A DNA stretch of 64,000 nucleotides. Source: Paenibacillus allorhizosphaerae. Lineage in GTDB: Bacteria; Bacillota; Bacilli; Paenibacillales; NBRC-103111. The notes below the pieces were generated by a model. The model was not told where the DNA came from. It saw only the letters and a program-made list of their open reading frames with translations, and did not search any database. A program made the translations under genes and the position numbers. Below are positions 1 to 9,191 of the stretch, in pieces (within the stretch, counting starts at the first letter, position 1; every line of letters begins with the position of its first letter). The stretch is from the NCBI RefSeq assembly GCF_910594985.1, contig NZ_CAJVCE010000007.1, positions 1 to 64,000 on the forward strand, given 5' to 3'.

Positions 1-29
1 GGAGTGGAGAGAAACCATACTGTACTTTT

Positions 30-58
30 ATTATATGTATACGTTTTCAAATTGTCAA
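30..58 (-). promoter_or_regulatory. Consensus sigma-A promoter firing off the left edge
   Basis: On the minus strand a perfect TTGACA (58-53) and a perfect TATAAT (35-30) are separated by exactly 17 bp. The spacer is filled by the palindrome-like 14-mer at 36-49, which matches the CcpA/LacI-family consensus TGWAANCGNTNWCA at 13 of 14 positions. A repressor bound there would block RNA polymerase directly. The controlled gene lies outside the window to the left. Confidence 0.7.
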
Positions 59-67
59 TGGTTTTTT

Positions 68-81
68 TGAAAACGCTTAAA
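68..81. promoter_or_regulatory. Second cre-like / LacI-family operator
   Basis: TGAAAACGCTTAAA matches the cre consensus at 13 of 14 positions. It lies 32 bp centre-to-centre from the operator in the promoter spacer at 36-49, about three helical turns. Two phased sites suggest cooperative binding by a LacI-family regulator, either CcpA or a local sugar repressor. This is inference from sequence only. Confidence 0.5.
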
Positions 82-104
82 TTTTTGGGAGAACCTCCCC
101 TAAA

Positions 105-175
105 TCCCCTCAAGGAGGGGACCCACAGGCTTCCGAAGCCAGTTTGCTACGCAAACTCTTAAGGGGTTTCGCCCC
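105..175. repeat. Cluster of four consecutive small hairpins
   Basis: Four inverted repeats follow one another: TCCCCTC/GAGGGGA (105-121), GGCTT/AAGCC (128-140), GTTTGC/GCAAAC (142-156) and GGGG/CCCC (163-175). There is no U-tract, so it is not a normal terminator. It may be a dispersed structured repeat or a small RNA. The short reading frames across it (110-337 minus, 217-423 plus) lack convincing start signals and I do not call them. Confidence 0.5.
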
Positions 176-674
176 CGGGACCACGAAATGGGAGCAAGGA
201 GTTAGGTTAGCGTTGGATGGAGTTGCTGTTGGCAGGCCTGAGGCACGCTCTTTTCGAGCTCTGGTGGTGCCGGCGAAACGTTGCGCGGGAGTCCCGCGTT
301 CTACCCATTGACCTGTCTGTTGCCTGGTCTCGGGCACGCTTTCATATTTTCGTCCATTACTACCTATTTTTCGCCGAGTATTTTTTTAAGGATGTAGTAA
401 ATGGTTGTTGGAATAATGATTGATCGCATGGATAATCGTTGATTTTTTCGGAGAAATCGCCTGATGCGGTTCGGTAGGCGTTAAAGAAAACATTCGTTTA
501 ATATTCCATACGGTTCGAACTTTTTTCTATTTACGCTATCGGGTGTTTACGTAATACTGAATTTGCAGAAGCGGCACATGGTTGAATGGAGCGTTGACAT
601 TTATTACGAGGGGGGATTAAAAGCGGTAGATCTTGAATACGTTGATGCTTATTCGTAAAGAGGAGGCCCGGTTT
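176..674. other. Intergenic stretch without a recognisable gene
   Basis: Upstream region of the secreted carbohydrate-active gene. I see no credible coding sequence, RNA gene or terminator. TTGACA occurs at 595-600, but no good -10 follows at the right spacing. The region is visibly AT-richer than the aromatic operon next to it. Confidence 0.5.
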
Positions 675-2102
675 ATGAAGAAATACAAGCTAAAGGCGTT
701 ATTTATGTTGGCATTGCTATTCATTTTGCTTTTGGGAGGCATCTTGCCTATGAATGCGGAAACAGCAGAAATCATTATAGATAATAACGATTCCAGCGGA
801 GTAACATTCGCAGGAACCTGGACTACGTCCACCAGCGCTTCAGGCTATTATGGGACGAATTACGCTCATGACAGCAATACCGGCAAAAGCGCAAAATCGA
901 TACAATACACGCCAACGATTACGGAATCCGACGATTATGACGTATACCTCATATGGAACCAAGCCTCCAATCGGGCGTCCAATGTACCGATTGATATTTC
1001 CCATAGCGGGAGTACCGATACGATTATAGTGAATCAACGCGCGAACGGTGGAAAATGGATTTGGGTCGGAAGATTTAACTTTATAGCGGGAACTAGCGGT
1101 TATGTCAAAATTAGAACCGATGACACGGATGGTTATGTGATTGCGGATGCCGTACGATTCGTAAAAGCTGCACCGGCACCTGCGCCCGGGCCAACCTATT
1201 CGCCTGCCGGCTCGTTGATATTCCATTCGGGATTCGAGGCAAGTTCTACGGGTGTGTCAAATGCAGCGTGCATTACAAATATAACCGGCGTTGACCAGTC
1301 CGTCTCTTCACCGAACGATTGGGTAGCCGATCTTGATGACTATTCCAAATTCGGTTCGTTCCGATTTCAATACGAACCCGGCGATTGCACGGAAAGAAGC
1401 GCAAGTATCGTAACGGATCCGACCACCGCTAACGGCAACAAGGTACTGAAATATTCGCTGGGGAGTGTAGGAGCCGCCGCCACGAAAGGTCGTGTCCAAG
1501 CCATCTTGCAAAATAACTCCAGTAACCTGAACGAAATATACTATAAATTCCGTATGTATTTGCACCCGGACCTGGAAAAATTAAAGCAAATTCCCGATCC
1601 CCTCACTTGGTTTACAATAGCGGAATTTTGGAATCAACCGAGTTGGACTGCGGGGACGCAATATCCTTACAGAGTTTCGCTTGATATCCGAAAGCCGGCT
1701 GGAGGCGGAGCAGGACAACAACTATACTTTCATCTCAAAGGGGAACGAACGCCCATTACAAATACGGATGAAGGTGCGTTTGAAACGGTATGGACCGAAG
1801 GCAACGTCTACTACAATATTCCTACCGGTCAATGGCTAACGTGCGAGATCTATTATAAAGAAGGGAATGCCAGTACGGGCCGATTTTATTTTGCCTTAAC
1901 GCCTGAGGGAGGCTCCAAGAAGGTCATTTTCGATGTAACCAACTGGACTTTTGATCCGAATAACCCTTCCCCTTCCGGACTAGTCGGTTTTCATCCCTTT
2001 AAACTGTACACCGGCAAATCAACGGTAAACTTCGTAAGAGATCACGGGGGCTCGCTGCAAATTTTATGGGATGATATCGAATTTTGGCCATCGATGCAAT
2101 AG
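675..2102 (+). CDS. Secreted protein with golvesin-like domain and putative polysaccharide-lyase-like jelly roll
   Basis: 475 aa from the ATG at 675, chosen because AGAGGAGG lies just upstream; the TTG at 633 in the same frame has no well-spaced site. A signal peptide (about residues 1-28, KK then a long hydrophobic run, cleavage near MNA-ET) is followed by a golvesin/Xly-type beta domain (about 31-162), a Pro/Ala linker and a C-terminal beta-rich region (about 180-475). That region resembles jelly-roll polysaccharide lyases or concanavalin-type glycan binders. Its exact family and substrate are not recognisable by eye. It is the only gene in the first 44 kb on the plus strand. It is AT-richer than its neighbours and converges on tyrA, so acquisition by transfer is plausible. 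Confidence 0.7.
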   Translation: MKKYKLKALFMLALLFILLLGGILPMNAETAEIIIDNNDSSGVTFAGTWTTSTSASGYYGTNYAHDSNTGKSAKSIQYTPTITESDDYDVYLIWNQASNRASNVPIDISHSGSTDTIIVNQRANGGKWIWVGRFNFIAGTSGYVKIRTDDTDGYVIADAVRFVKAAPAPAPGPTYSPAGSLIFHSGFEASSTGVSNAACITNITGVDQSVSSPNDWVADLDDYSKFGSFRFQYEPGDCTERSASIVTDPTTANGNKVLKYSLGSVGAAATKGRVQAILQNNSSNLNEIYYKFRMYLHPDLEKLKQIPDPLTWFTIAEFWNQPSWTAGTQYPYRVSLDIRKPAGGGAGQQLYFHLKGERTPITNTDEGAFETVWTEGNVYYNIPTGQWLTCEIYYKEGNASTGRFYFALTPEGGSKKVIFDVTNWTFDPNNPSPSGLVGFHPFKLYTGKSTVNFVRDHGGSLQILWDDIEFWPSMQ

Positions 2103-2124
2103 TCGAGGCAAGCCGTAGTCTATT

Positions 2125-2150
2125 AAAAAACGCTACATTGGCTGGTAGCG
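2125..2150 (-). terminator. Second terminator downstream of tyrA
   Basis: On the minus strand CGCTAC/GTAGCG (2150-2131) forms a hairpin followed by six U (2130-2125). Together with the terminator at 2252-2287 it makes a tandem stop at the end of the aromatic operon. Confidence 0.6.
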
Positions 2151-2251
2151 ACAAAATTAGAAAATAGCCTAGATGGATTGCTTCTGCGCCGCGGAATCGA
2201 ATCGTTGCGCACGCACTCTTCTCACTTTTAAAGAAAGTGAATAGCAGCATA

Positions 2252-2287
2252 AAAAAAGACTACACGTAAACCGCGTAGTCTTTTTTG
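2252..2287. terminator. Bidirectional terminator overlapping the 3' end of tyrA
   Basis: AAAAAAGACTACACG and CGCGTAGTCTTTTTT form a near-perfect stem with U-tracts on both strands. Read on minus, the last codons of tyrA and its TAG stop are part of the stem. Read on plus, it ends the transcript of the secreted protein gene. Confidence 0.85.
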
Positions 2288-3348
2288 AGCAGTTCCAGCG
2301 CTTTGTCCATATGGGACTCTTCGCTGAACGATAAGCGAAGTACGCCGGGGATATCTTCTCTGCTTTCGATAATTTGAATATTACTGAGATTGATCCGGCA
2401 GTTTCCGAGCAGCGTCGCGATTTGCCCGATAATGCCCGGATGGTCCGGTACGTCGACGTAAATGTCGTAAAAGGAATGAATGACGCCCTTGCGCCGCTCC
2501 GGCAAGCTGCTGCGGAAACCGTTCGCCTTTTGAAACGCCTGCTCGATCCCTATGCCATCGCCCGATTCGATCATATCGATGAATCCGGCGATTTCGGTGT
2601 TCCAATCCTTGAGCAGCTCCAGCAGCACCGATTTGTTATCGACCAAAATATCGCGCCACATGACCGGATCGCTGGAGGCGATGCGAGTAATGTCGTGGAA
2701 ACCGCCGGCCGCCAAATCGCGGTACAGCTCGTTCGATTCGTTATAACGTGCGATCTGGTTGACCAGCGCAACCGCAATAATATGCGGCAGATGACTGATG
2801 GCGCCGACGATCCCGTCATGCAGCTTCGGATCCAGCTTCAAAATACGCGCTTTCGTCCACTCCAGCAGCTTGGCGAGCCGCTCGTACGCATCCTCCGGCG
2901 TACCAGAATCCGGCGTCAGCACATAAAAGGCATTTTCGAACAGCAGCGAGGTCGCCGCTTCCACACCGGACTTCTCTTTGCCGGCCATCGGATGGCCGCC
3001 GATAAAGTAGACGTCTTTCCGCCGCAAGTGCGAACCGCTCTCGGCAATCGACGCTTTCGTACTGCCTACGTCGGTGACGATGCAGCCGGGCTTGAGCGGC
3101 AGATCGGATAATATGTGCAAATATTCCCCGATCGTACTAACCGGAGTACACAGGAAAATAAAATCGGCGTCGCGTACCGTCTCTTCCATCGAAGTCGTAG
3201 CATAATCGACGACTTCCCGCTTCATGTATTTCTCCACGGAAGCCGGATTGTTGGAATGGCCGACGACGGTAACGTCCGGCTTTCCTTTAAAGCACAGCGC
3301 GAGCGATCCTCCGATCAGCCCGACACCGAATATCGCGATTTTGATCAT
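2260..3348 (-). CDS. tyrA: Prephenate dehydrogenase with ACT domain
   Basis: 362 aa. It oxidatively decarboxylates prephenate to 4-hydroxyphenylpyruvate for tyrosine synthesis. The N-terminal Rossmann motif GVGLIGGS is at residues 8-15, with the catalytic-domain signature GGHPMAGKEKSG further on. The C-terminal part (about 295-362) reads as an ACT domain (VPDHPGIIGQIATLLG), which in this family senses tyrosine. The start overlaps the end of hisC by 4 bp, so the two are translationally coupled. In Bacillus subtilis tyrA is followed by the EPSP synthase gene; here the operon ends at tyrA. Confidence 0.95.
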   Translation of the reverse strand: MIKIAIFGVGLIGGSLALCFKGKPDVTVVGHSNNPASVEKYMKREVVDYATTSMEETVRDADFIFLCTPVSTIGEYLHILSDLPLKPGCIVTDVGSTKASIAESGSHLRRKDVYFIGGHPMAGKEKSGVEAATSLLFENAFYVLTPDSGTPEDAYERLAKLLEWTKARILKLDPKLHDGIVGAISHLPHIIAVALVNQIARYNESNELYRDLAAGGFHDITRIASSDPVMWRDILVDNKSVLLELLKDWNTEIAGFIDMIESGDGIGIEQAFQKANGFRSSLPERRKGVIHSFYDIYVDVPDHPGIIGQIATLLGNCRINLSNIQIIESREDIPGVLRLSFSEESHMDKALELLKKDYAVYV

Positions 3349-4445
3349 GAAACGGCCACTTCGCTTAAAACTTGCTCCAGCGCCTCGAGAAACTTATTGT
3401 TTTGCTCTTCGCTGCCAACGGTCACCCGAATTTTCGTAGGGTATCCCCAGCCAGCGTCATGACGAATAATGATTCCTTTTCGTAGCAATGCTTGGAATAC
3501 GGCGGCACCGGGACGCTTGACGTCTACCATAATGAAATTGCCGTGGGCTTCAAAATACGGCAGACCCATCTCGTCAAACTTGGCCGTAAGCTGGCGAATT
3601 CCTTTCGCGTTCGCTTCGCGGCAGGAATCGATGAACGCGGTATCCGCCAACGCGGCTAATGCCGCTTTTTGCGCAAAGCTCGTAGTATTGAACGGCTCCC
3701 GCACTTGGTTAATCGAGCGAATTACGTCCGGATGTCCGATCCCGTAACCGATTCGCAGTGAGGCCATACCAAAAATTTTCGAGAAGGTGCGCAGCAGGAT
3801 CACATTTTTGTACTGCTTCAAAAGCTTGAAGCCGTCCGGATATTGATCGGTGACATTGTACTCCGCATACGCTTCGTCAAGAACGACAAGCACATGCGTA
3901 GGAACTTTCTCCATGAAGCTTTTGACTTGCTCTTCGCTGAGCATCGTGCCCGTCGGGTTGTTCGGGTTGCAAATCCATACGATCTTCGTCTTTTCGTTCA
4001 CTTTGGCCAGCATCGCATCCAAATCATGCGAGCCTTTATCGTCTGCCGGCACTTCAATGAACACCGCGCCTTCGATTTCCGCATTATGCTTGTACTGCGG
4101 GAACGTCGGGGTGGCGGCAATCGTCTCGTCGCCCGGGACCAAAAATGCGCGCGCGATCATCAAGATGACTTCGTCCGATCCTGCGCCGAAAATGATTTGA
4201 TTCGATTCCACGCCGAAATGAGCGGCTACGGCTTGCGTCAGCTTGACAGCGCCGCCATCCGGATATATGCTGACCTGGTCAACCATCGAAACGATAGCTT
4301 CCTTTGCTTTCGGCGAGCATCCGAACGGATTCTCGTTGGAAGCCAGTTTAATGACCTCGGATAATCCCAGCTCACGTTTTACTTCCTCAATCGGCTTTCC
4401 CGGTTGATAGACCGGAAGATGCATAATATTTTTTTTTGGTTGCAC
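3345..4445 (-). CDS. hisC: Histidinol-phosphate / aromatic aminotransferase
   Basis: 366 aa from a GTG at 4445, preferred because AGGTGA sits 8 nt upstream (4459-4454) and the product then begins VQPKKNIMHLPVYQPGKPIE, as in relatives; an in-frame ATG lies at 4502. It is a fold-type I PLP aminotransferase: SNENPFG near the N-terminus, NPNNPTG for substrate/PLP contacts and the Schiff-base lysine in TFSKIFGMA. In this supraoperon position the enzyme is known to serve both histidine synthesis and the last transamination to Tyr/Phe. A hairpin with U-tract separates it from trpA, so it may be partly uncoupled from trp expression. Confidence 0.92.
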   Translation of the reverse strand: MQPKKNIMHLPVYQPGKPIEEVKRELGLSEVIKLASNENPFGCSPKAKEAIVSMVDQVSIYPDGGAVKLTQAVAAHFGVESNQIIFGAGSDEVILMIARAFLVPGDETIAATPTFPQYKHNAEIEGAVFIEVPADDKGSHDLDAMLAKVNEKTKIVWICNPNNPTGTMLSEEQVKSFMEKVPTHVLVVLDEAYAEYNVTDQYPDGFKLLKQYKNVILLRTFSKIFGMASLRIGYGIGHPDVIRSINQVREPFNTTSFAQKAALAALADTAFIDSCREANAKGIRQLTAKFDEMGLPYFEAHGNFIMVDVKRPGAAVFQALLRKGIIIRHDAGWGYPTKIRVTVGSEEQNNKFLEALEQVLSEVAVS

Positions 4446-4545
4446 GACAAAGGTCACCTCGGTTACATAAGTAAAATAGCTGCTACTTGCTTCGTCATTC
4501 ATTCTCTCATAAGTATGGCAAATTGTGAAGTTTTTAGTTGATTAC

Positions 4546-4580
4546 AAAAAACGCACCCCGCTAATCCACGATTAGCGAGG
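4546..4580 (-). terminator. Hairpin between trpA and hisC
   Basis: An 11-bp stem (4580-4570 with 4566-4556, including a G-U pair, 3-nt loop) is followed by four bases (UGCG) and six U. The gap before the U-tract makes termination probably partial. It could lower hisC-tyrA expression relative to trp, or end the trp messenger. Confidence 0.6.
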
Positions 4581-4589
4581 TTGGTATGG

Positions 4590-5399
4590 TCAACCTATTA
4601 ATTGTTTAACAAACGTATGAATTTCCGAGAGTCCTTGCGATTTGCTCGCTTCGTTGGTCAGCAGCGGAAGCGCCTCTTCCACTTTCCGTACGAGCGCGCT
4701 ACCGACTACGATGCCGTCGCATTTTTGCGAAAATCGGACGAACTGCTCGTTGTTCGAAATCCCGAAGCCGATAGCAATCGGAACATTCGACGCTTGTTTG
4801 ACCGTATCCAGGAAGTCGTCAACCCCGCTGTGAAACTGTGTCCGTGTTCCCGTCACGCCAAGAGATGAAACGCAATAGACGAAGCCGCTGGCGCGGGACA
4901 CGATCTTCTGAATCCGCTCCTTGGAAGTCGGCGCTACCAGAGGAATCAAATGAATGCCGTAGCGATCCGCGATTTCGCGCGTCTCCGCGTCTTCTTCCAT
5001 CGGAAGGTCGGGAATGATCAGTCCGCTGATTTCATTTTCGGCGAGAATCGGGAAAATGCGTTCCAATCCCATTTGCAGCACCGGATTATAGTAAGTAAAT
5101 AAAATGAAAGGAAGTTCGCATCCTTCGCTTCGTGCGGTTTTGGCCGCTTGAATGCAGTCCATGATGGAAATGCGCGCTTGTTTCAGCGCGCGCTGCGACG
5201 ATCTTTGAATGACCGGACCGTCGGCAAGCGGATCGGAATACGGAACGCCGAGTTCAAGAATGCTGGCTCCCGCTTTCTCAAGCTCTTTTATGATATCGAC
5301 CGAAGTCCGCAGGTCCGGATCGCCGATCGTAAGGAAAGGTATAAACGCCGGCTGTTTTTTCTCACGAAGCTCGGCAAACGCGCGATCAATGCGATTCAT
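4590..5399 (-). CDS. trpA: Tryptophan synthase alpha chain
   Basis: 269 aa. It cleaves indole-3-glycerol phosphate to indole and glyceraldehyde 3-phosphate; indole is channelled to TrpB. TIM barrel with the signature [15 protein letters not shown], containing the catalytic Glu and Asp. I start at the ATG at 5399, which has AGGGGGTG upstream; a GTG at 5408 overlaps that site. The start lies 14 nt inside the end of trpB, so translation is coupled. Confidence 0.96.
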   Translation of the reverse strand: MNRIDRAFAELREKKQPAFIPFLTIGDPDLRTSVDIIKELEKAGASILELGVPYSDPLADGPVIQRSSQRALKQARISIMDCIQAAKTARSEGCELPFILFTYYNPVLQMGLERIFPILAENEISGLIIPDLPMEEDAETREIADRYGIHLIPLVAPTSKERIQKIVSRASGFVYCVSSLGVTGTRTQFHSGVDDFLDTVKQASNVPIAIGFGISNNEQFVRFSQKCDGIVVGSALVRKVEEALPLLTNEASKSQGLSEIHTFVKQLIG

Positions 5400-6591
5400 T
5401 CGCTGCACCCCCTAAATATTTCATGATTGCATCCACGTCTTTATCGCCTCGGCCGGACAAGCTCACCACAATGATCTGATCTTTGTCCATCGTCGGAGCG
5501 AGCTTCATCACATGGGCAATCGCGTGCGAGCTTTCGAGCGCCGGAATAATCCCTTCGGTACGGCTGAGCAGCTGCAGCGCTTCAAGCGCCTCCTGGTCGG
5601 TGATCGGCACATACTCCGCACGTTTCGTTTCTTTCAAATGCGCATGCTCCGGCCCGATGCCCGGATAGTCAAGTCCCGCAGAGATCGAATGCGCTTCTTG
5701 GACTTGTCCGTATTCATCCTGCAGCAAGAAGCTGTAAGATCCTTGGAATACGCCAACCGTCCCTTTCGTCATCGTTGCGGCATGCTTATCCGTTTCGGTT
5801 CCGTGTCCGGCAGCCTCGACACCGATAAGACGAACGCTTTCATCCTGGACGAACGGATAAAAGATCCCGATCGCGTTGCTGCCTCCGCCGACAGCGGCTA
5901 CGACCGCATCCGGCAGACGACCTTCTTGCTCCAAGATTTGCTTGCGCGACTCGTCGCCGATAATCCGCTGGAAGTCTCTGACCATCATCGGATACGGGTG
6001 AGGCCCCGTAGCAGATCCGAGAATATAGAACGTATCCTCGACTTCGCTGACCCAGTAGCGCAGCGTTTCGTTGCAGGCGTCTTTCAGCGTCCGCGTTCCG
6101 GAAGTGACGGGCACGACTTCCGTGCCGAGCAAGTTCATCCGAAATACGTTAAGCTGCTGACGTTTAATGTCTTCCTCACCCATGAACACTTTGCATTCGA
6201 AGCCGAGCAGCGCCGCGACGGTTGCGGTAGCGACGCCGTGCTGGCCCGCTCCGGTTTCCGCAATAATTTTTTTCTTGCCCATCCACTTGGCGAGCAATCC
6301 TTGCCCGAGCGCATTATTAATCTTGTGGGCGCCGGTATGGTTCAAATCTTCCCGCTTCAAATAAATTTTCGCCCCGCCGAGACGTTCGGTCAAACGGCCT
6401 GCATAATACAGCGACGTCGGCCGGCCGGAATAGCGGTGAAGCCAGTAGTTCAGCTCCTGCTGAAACTTTTCTTCCTTCGTATATTTTTTAAAAGCTTCTT
6501 CCAGCTCGATCAGTGCATTCATCAACGTTTCCGGCACATACCGTCCGCCGAATTTACCAAACCTGCCGTACTCATCCGGTCCGTTAAACAA
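5386..6591 (-). CDS. trpB: Tryptophan synthase beta chain
   Basis: 401 aa, full length. PLP enzyme that joins indole and serine to make tryptophan. The PLP lysine is in [14 protein letters not shown] and the phosphate-binding loop is GGGSNAIG. N-terminal [17 protein letters not shown] is typical of TrpB1. It overlaps trpA downstream and trpF upstream (8 nt), consistent with one polycistronic messenger. Confidence 0.97.
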   Translation of the reverse strand: MFNGPDEYGRFGKFGGRYVPETLMNALIELEEAFKKYTKEEKFQQELNYWLHRYSGRPTSLYYAGRLTERLGGAKIYLKREDLNHTGAHKINNALGQGLLAKWMGKKKIIAETGAGQHGVATATVAALLGFECKVFMGEEDIKRQQLNVFRMNLLGTEVVPVTSGTRTLKDACNETLRYWVSEVEDTFYILGSATGPHPYPMMVRDFQRIIGDESRKQILEQEGRLPDAVVAAVGGGSNAIGIFYPFVQDESVRLIGVEAAGHGTETDKHAATMTKGTVGVFQGSYSFLLQDEYGQVQEAHSISAGLDYPGIGPEHAHLKETKRAEYVPITDQEALEALQLLSRTEGIIPALESSHAIAHVMKLAPTMDKDQIIVVSLSGRGDKDVDAIMKYLGGAANESH

Positions 6592-7261
6592 TGGTTTTCA
6601 CCCTTTCGATAAACGTTCGTATTTTTTCCAAATCCTTTACTCCGTCCGTTTCCACCCCGCTGGATACGTCGACGCCGTCCGGACCATATTCCCGAATCAG
6701 CTCTGCCACATTGTCCGGCCGCAAACCGCCGGCGATAAGCAGCGGCAGCTTGGCCTCGCGGCACCAGCTCAAATAAGGCGGAATCGCGTTCCAGGCGAAT
6801 GTTTTGCCGGATCCCCCGCCATACTCAGGGTCAAACGTATCCAGTAATACGCCGTCGATCCAGGACCGGTAATCTTCCAGCTGCGCCCCCGGGTTCACTT
6901 GACCCGTCGCCGCGCCCGAAACGGAAACGACTTTGAACAGCGCCGTTTCGGGAAAACGTTCCTTCACCGAACGGAAAGCGGCAGGCCCTTCCTGCCCGTG
7001 CAGCTGGATAATATCGAGCGGTGCGTGCTCCATGACCGCTTCCAGCTCCTCCAGCGTCGGGTTAACGAATACGCCGACGGCTTTCGGGCGGGAAGCGGCC
7101 GCCGCTTCATGCAGACCTTTTCGAATCAGCTCCCCGGCCTGCTCCGGCGTAACCTGACGCTTGCTTCGCGCAAACACGAAGCCGATATGATCGACCGGCA
7201 GCTCCGCCGTTTGGCGCACCATGTCGACGGTTTGCAAGCCGCATATTTTCACAGTGGCCAT
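6584..7261 (-). CDS. trpF: Phosphoribosylanthranilate isomerase
   Basis: 225 aa TIM barrel. It catalyses the Amadori rearrangement of phosphoribosylanthranilate to CdRP. The strand-1 motif VKICGLQ carries the catalytic Cys, QLHGQE follows, and [19 protein letters not shown] holds the catalytic Asp and phosphate-binding glycines. It sits 3 nt from the end of trpC and overlaps trpB by 8 nt. Confidence 0.96.
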   Translation of the reverse strand: MATVKICGLQTVDMVRQTAELPVDHIGFVFARSKRQVTPEQAGELIRKGLHEAAAASRPKAVGVFVNPTLEELEAVMEHAPLDIIQLHGQEGPAAFRSVKERFPETALFKVVSVSGAATGQVNPGAQLEDYRSWIDGVLLDTFDPEYGGGSGKTFAWNAIPPYLSWCREAKLPLLIAGGLRPDNVAELIREYGPDGVDVSSGVETDGVKDLEKIRTFIERVKTIV

Positions 7262-7264
7262 TGC

Positions 7265-8077
7265 CTATCTCTCCTTCGATACCGCCGCAGCGGCGCAAAC
7301 GCCCATCAACGAATGAACCGCTTCGGTTACGTCCGGTTGGCGCATGAAGTGCTCGCCGATCAGCACGCCGCGCGCGCCGACGGAATGGAGCCACTCAATT
7401 TCGGAAGGCTGCGAGATCCCGCTTTCGCTGACAACGGTTATGCCCGCCTGGATATGTTTGATCAGCTGCTCGGTTGTGGCAAGATCGGTAACGAACGTCT
7501 TCAGGTTCCGGTTGTTAATGCCTACGAGCGTCGGCTCCAGCTCCAGCACCCGCTCCAATTCTTCGCGATCGTGCACTTCGATCAGCACGTCCAGCCCGAT
7601 GCTTCGCGCAATGGTCTGGTATTCCTTGAGCTGGCTTGTGCTCAAAATGGCCGCGATCAGCAGGATAGCGTCCGCGCCGATGCAGCGCGCTTCATAAATC
7701 TGATGCGGATCGATCGTAAAGTCTTTACGCAAAATCGGCAGCGAAACGGCATTCCGAACGCGGCTTAAGTAGTCATTCGATCCTTGAAAATATTGAACGT
7801 CAGTTAATACGGATAAGCAATCCGCTCCCGCACGTTCGTAAGCCTGGGCCAAAAGGACCGGCTCGAAATCGTCGCGAATCAAGCCTTTGGATGGGGATGC
7901 CTTCTTCACTTCGGCGATAAGTCCCATCGGTCGGTTCCGGCCTTCGGTAAGCGCACGTTCAAATCCTAAGCATGGCGGAAGGTCGGCGATCGCGATCTCC
8001 ATCTCTGCAATCGTAAGCCGCTCCTTCAGTTCCGCGACTTCCTGCTGTTTCGTAACTACGATTTTATCAAGAAACAT
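7265..8077 (-). CDS. trpC: Indole-3-glycerol phosphate synthase
   Basis: 270 aa TIM barrel that decarboxylates and cyclises CdRP to indole-3-glycerol phosphate. Family marks are IAEVKKASPSKGLI (catalytic Lys), LRKDFTID and the late VSESGIS. Its start overlaps trpD by 11 nt. trpC and trpF are separate genes here, as in Bacillus, not fused as in enterobacteria. Confidence 0.96.
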   Translation of the reverse strand: MFLDKIVVTKQQEVAELKERLTIAEMEIAIADLPPCLGFERALTEGRNRPMGLIAEVKKASPSKGLIRDDFEPVLLAQAYERAGADCLSVLTDVQYFQGSNDYLSRVRNAVSLPILRKDFTIDPHQIYEARCIGADAILLIAAILSTSQLKEYQTIARSIGLDVLIEVHDREELERVLELEPTLVGINNRNLKTFVTDLATTEQLIKHIQAGITVVSESGISQPSEIEWLHSVGARGVLIGEHFMRQPDVTEAVHSLMGVCAAAAVSKER

Positions 8078-9110
8078 GGCTCATTTCTCCCGTACATTGA
8101 ACTAGTTGTTCCAGCTTCTCCTTGGCTCGGCCGGAATCGATCACCTGCGCCGCATATTTGACGCCTTCCTGCAGCGTACCGCATATCCCGGTCACATAGA
8201 AGCAGGCGCCTGCGTTCGCAAGCACAACGTCGCGGCAAGCTCCCTGTGCACCGCCAAAAATGCCGCGGATAATTTCCGCATTTACGCTCGGGTCTCCGCC
8301 CACAACGTCTTTCACCGAATACGTCCGCAGGCCCAGCATCTCAGGCGAAATCTCGAAGGTGCGGATCTCGCCGTCTTTCAGCTCCGTAATTTGAGTCGCA
8401 TCGGAGATGCTGATTTCATCCAAGCCGTCAAGGCTGGCGACGACGAGCGCCCGTTTGACGTCCAGCGCGCGCATCACGTGAGCGATCGTTTCCGTTTTGC
8501 CTCTGTCGAAAATCCCGAGCACCTGACGGTCGGCTCCCGCCGGATTCGTCAATGGCCCGAGCAGATTGAACACGGTCCGTACGCCGAGCTCTCTGCGAGG
8601 CGCGGCAACATGTTTCATCGACTGGTGAAACAACTGCGCGAACATGAAGCAAATGCCGACCTGGTCCAGACAGCGGGCCGCCTGCTCCTGGTTCAGCTGA
8701 ATATTCACGCCGAGCGACTCCAGTACATCCGCGCTGCCGCTCTTGCTGGACATCGCCCGATTGCCGTGCTTCGCCACACGAATGCCGCCTGCAGCCGCAA
8801 CGATTGCCGAAGTCGTGGAGATGTTGAACGTGTCCGCTCCGTCCCCTCCGGTGCCGCACGTATCGAGCAGATTCGTTTGTTCCGTGCGCACCCGGCTTGC
8901 TTTTTCCCGCATCGTTTCGGCGAAGCCGGTAATTTCCTCGATGGTTTCGCCTTTGATGCGAAGGCCGGTGAGCAATCCCCCGATCTGCGCCTGGGTTGAT
9001 TTCCCCTCCATAATTTCCGACATGACGTCCCGCGCTTCCGCTCTCGTCAGGTGCTGCATGGAAATCATTTTTTGAATCGCACCTTGAACCGATAATTTCG
9101 TATGTTCCAT
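8067..9110 (-). CDS. trpD: Anthranilate phosphoribosyltransferase
   Basis: 347 aa from the ATG at 9110 (MEHTKLSV), placed about 10 nt after GGGGGAGG; longer in-frame starts up to 9188 would overlap that site or the trpE end. It transfers phosphoribose from PRPP to anthranilate. The PRPP-binding loop DTCGTGGDGADTFNIST and the KHGNRAMSSKSGSAD segment are intact. No glutamine amidotransferase domain is fused. Confidence 0.95.
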   Translation of the reverse strand: MEHTKLSVQGAIQKMISMQHLTRAEARDVMSEIMEGKSTQAQIGGLLTGLRIKGETIEEITGFAETMREKASRVRTEQTNLLDTCGTGGDGADTFNISTTSAIVAAAGGIRVAKHGNRAMSSKSGSADVLESLGVNIQLNQEQAARCLDQVGICFMFAQLFHQSMKHVAAPRRELGVRTVFNLLGPLTNPAGADRQVLGIFDRGKTETIAHVMRALDVKRALVVASLDGLDEISISDATQITELKDGEIRTFEISPEMLGLRTYSVKDVVGGDPSVNAEIIRGIFGGAQGACRDVVLANAGACFYVTGICGTLQEGVKYAAQVIDSGRAKEKLEQLVQCTGEMSHVS

Positions 9111-9191
9111 CCGTTTCATGCCTCCCCCATAATCTTCCCTTGTTCCGGCCGTTATCCTGCCGTGATTGTCCCTTGCACGATCGAACAAATA

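Noticed and set aside
110-423. Overlapping short reading frames (75 aa minus and 68 aa plus) near the left edge
   Set aside because: No ribosome binding site, composition looks like hairpin-rich intergenic DNA, and they overlap each other on opposite strands.
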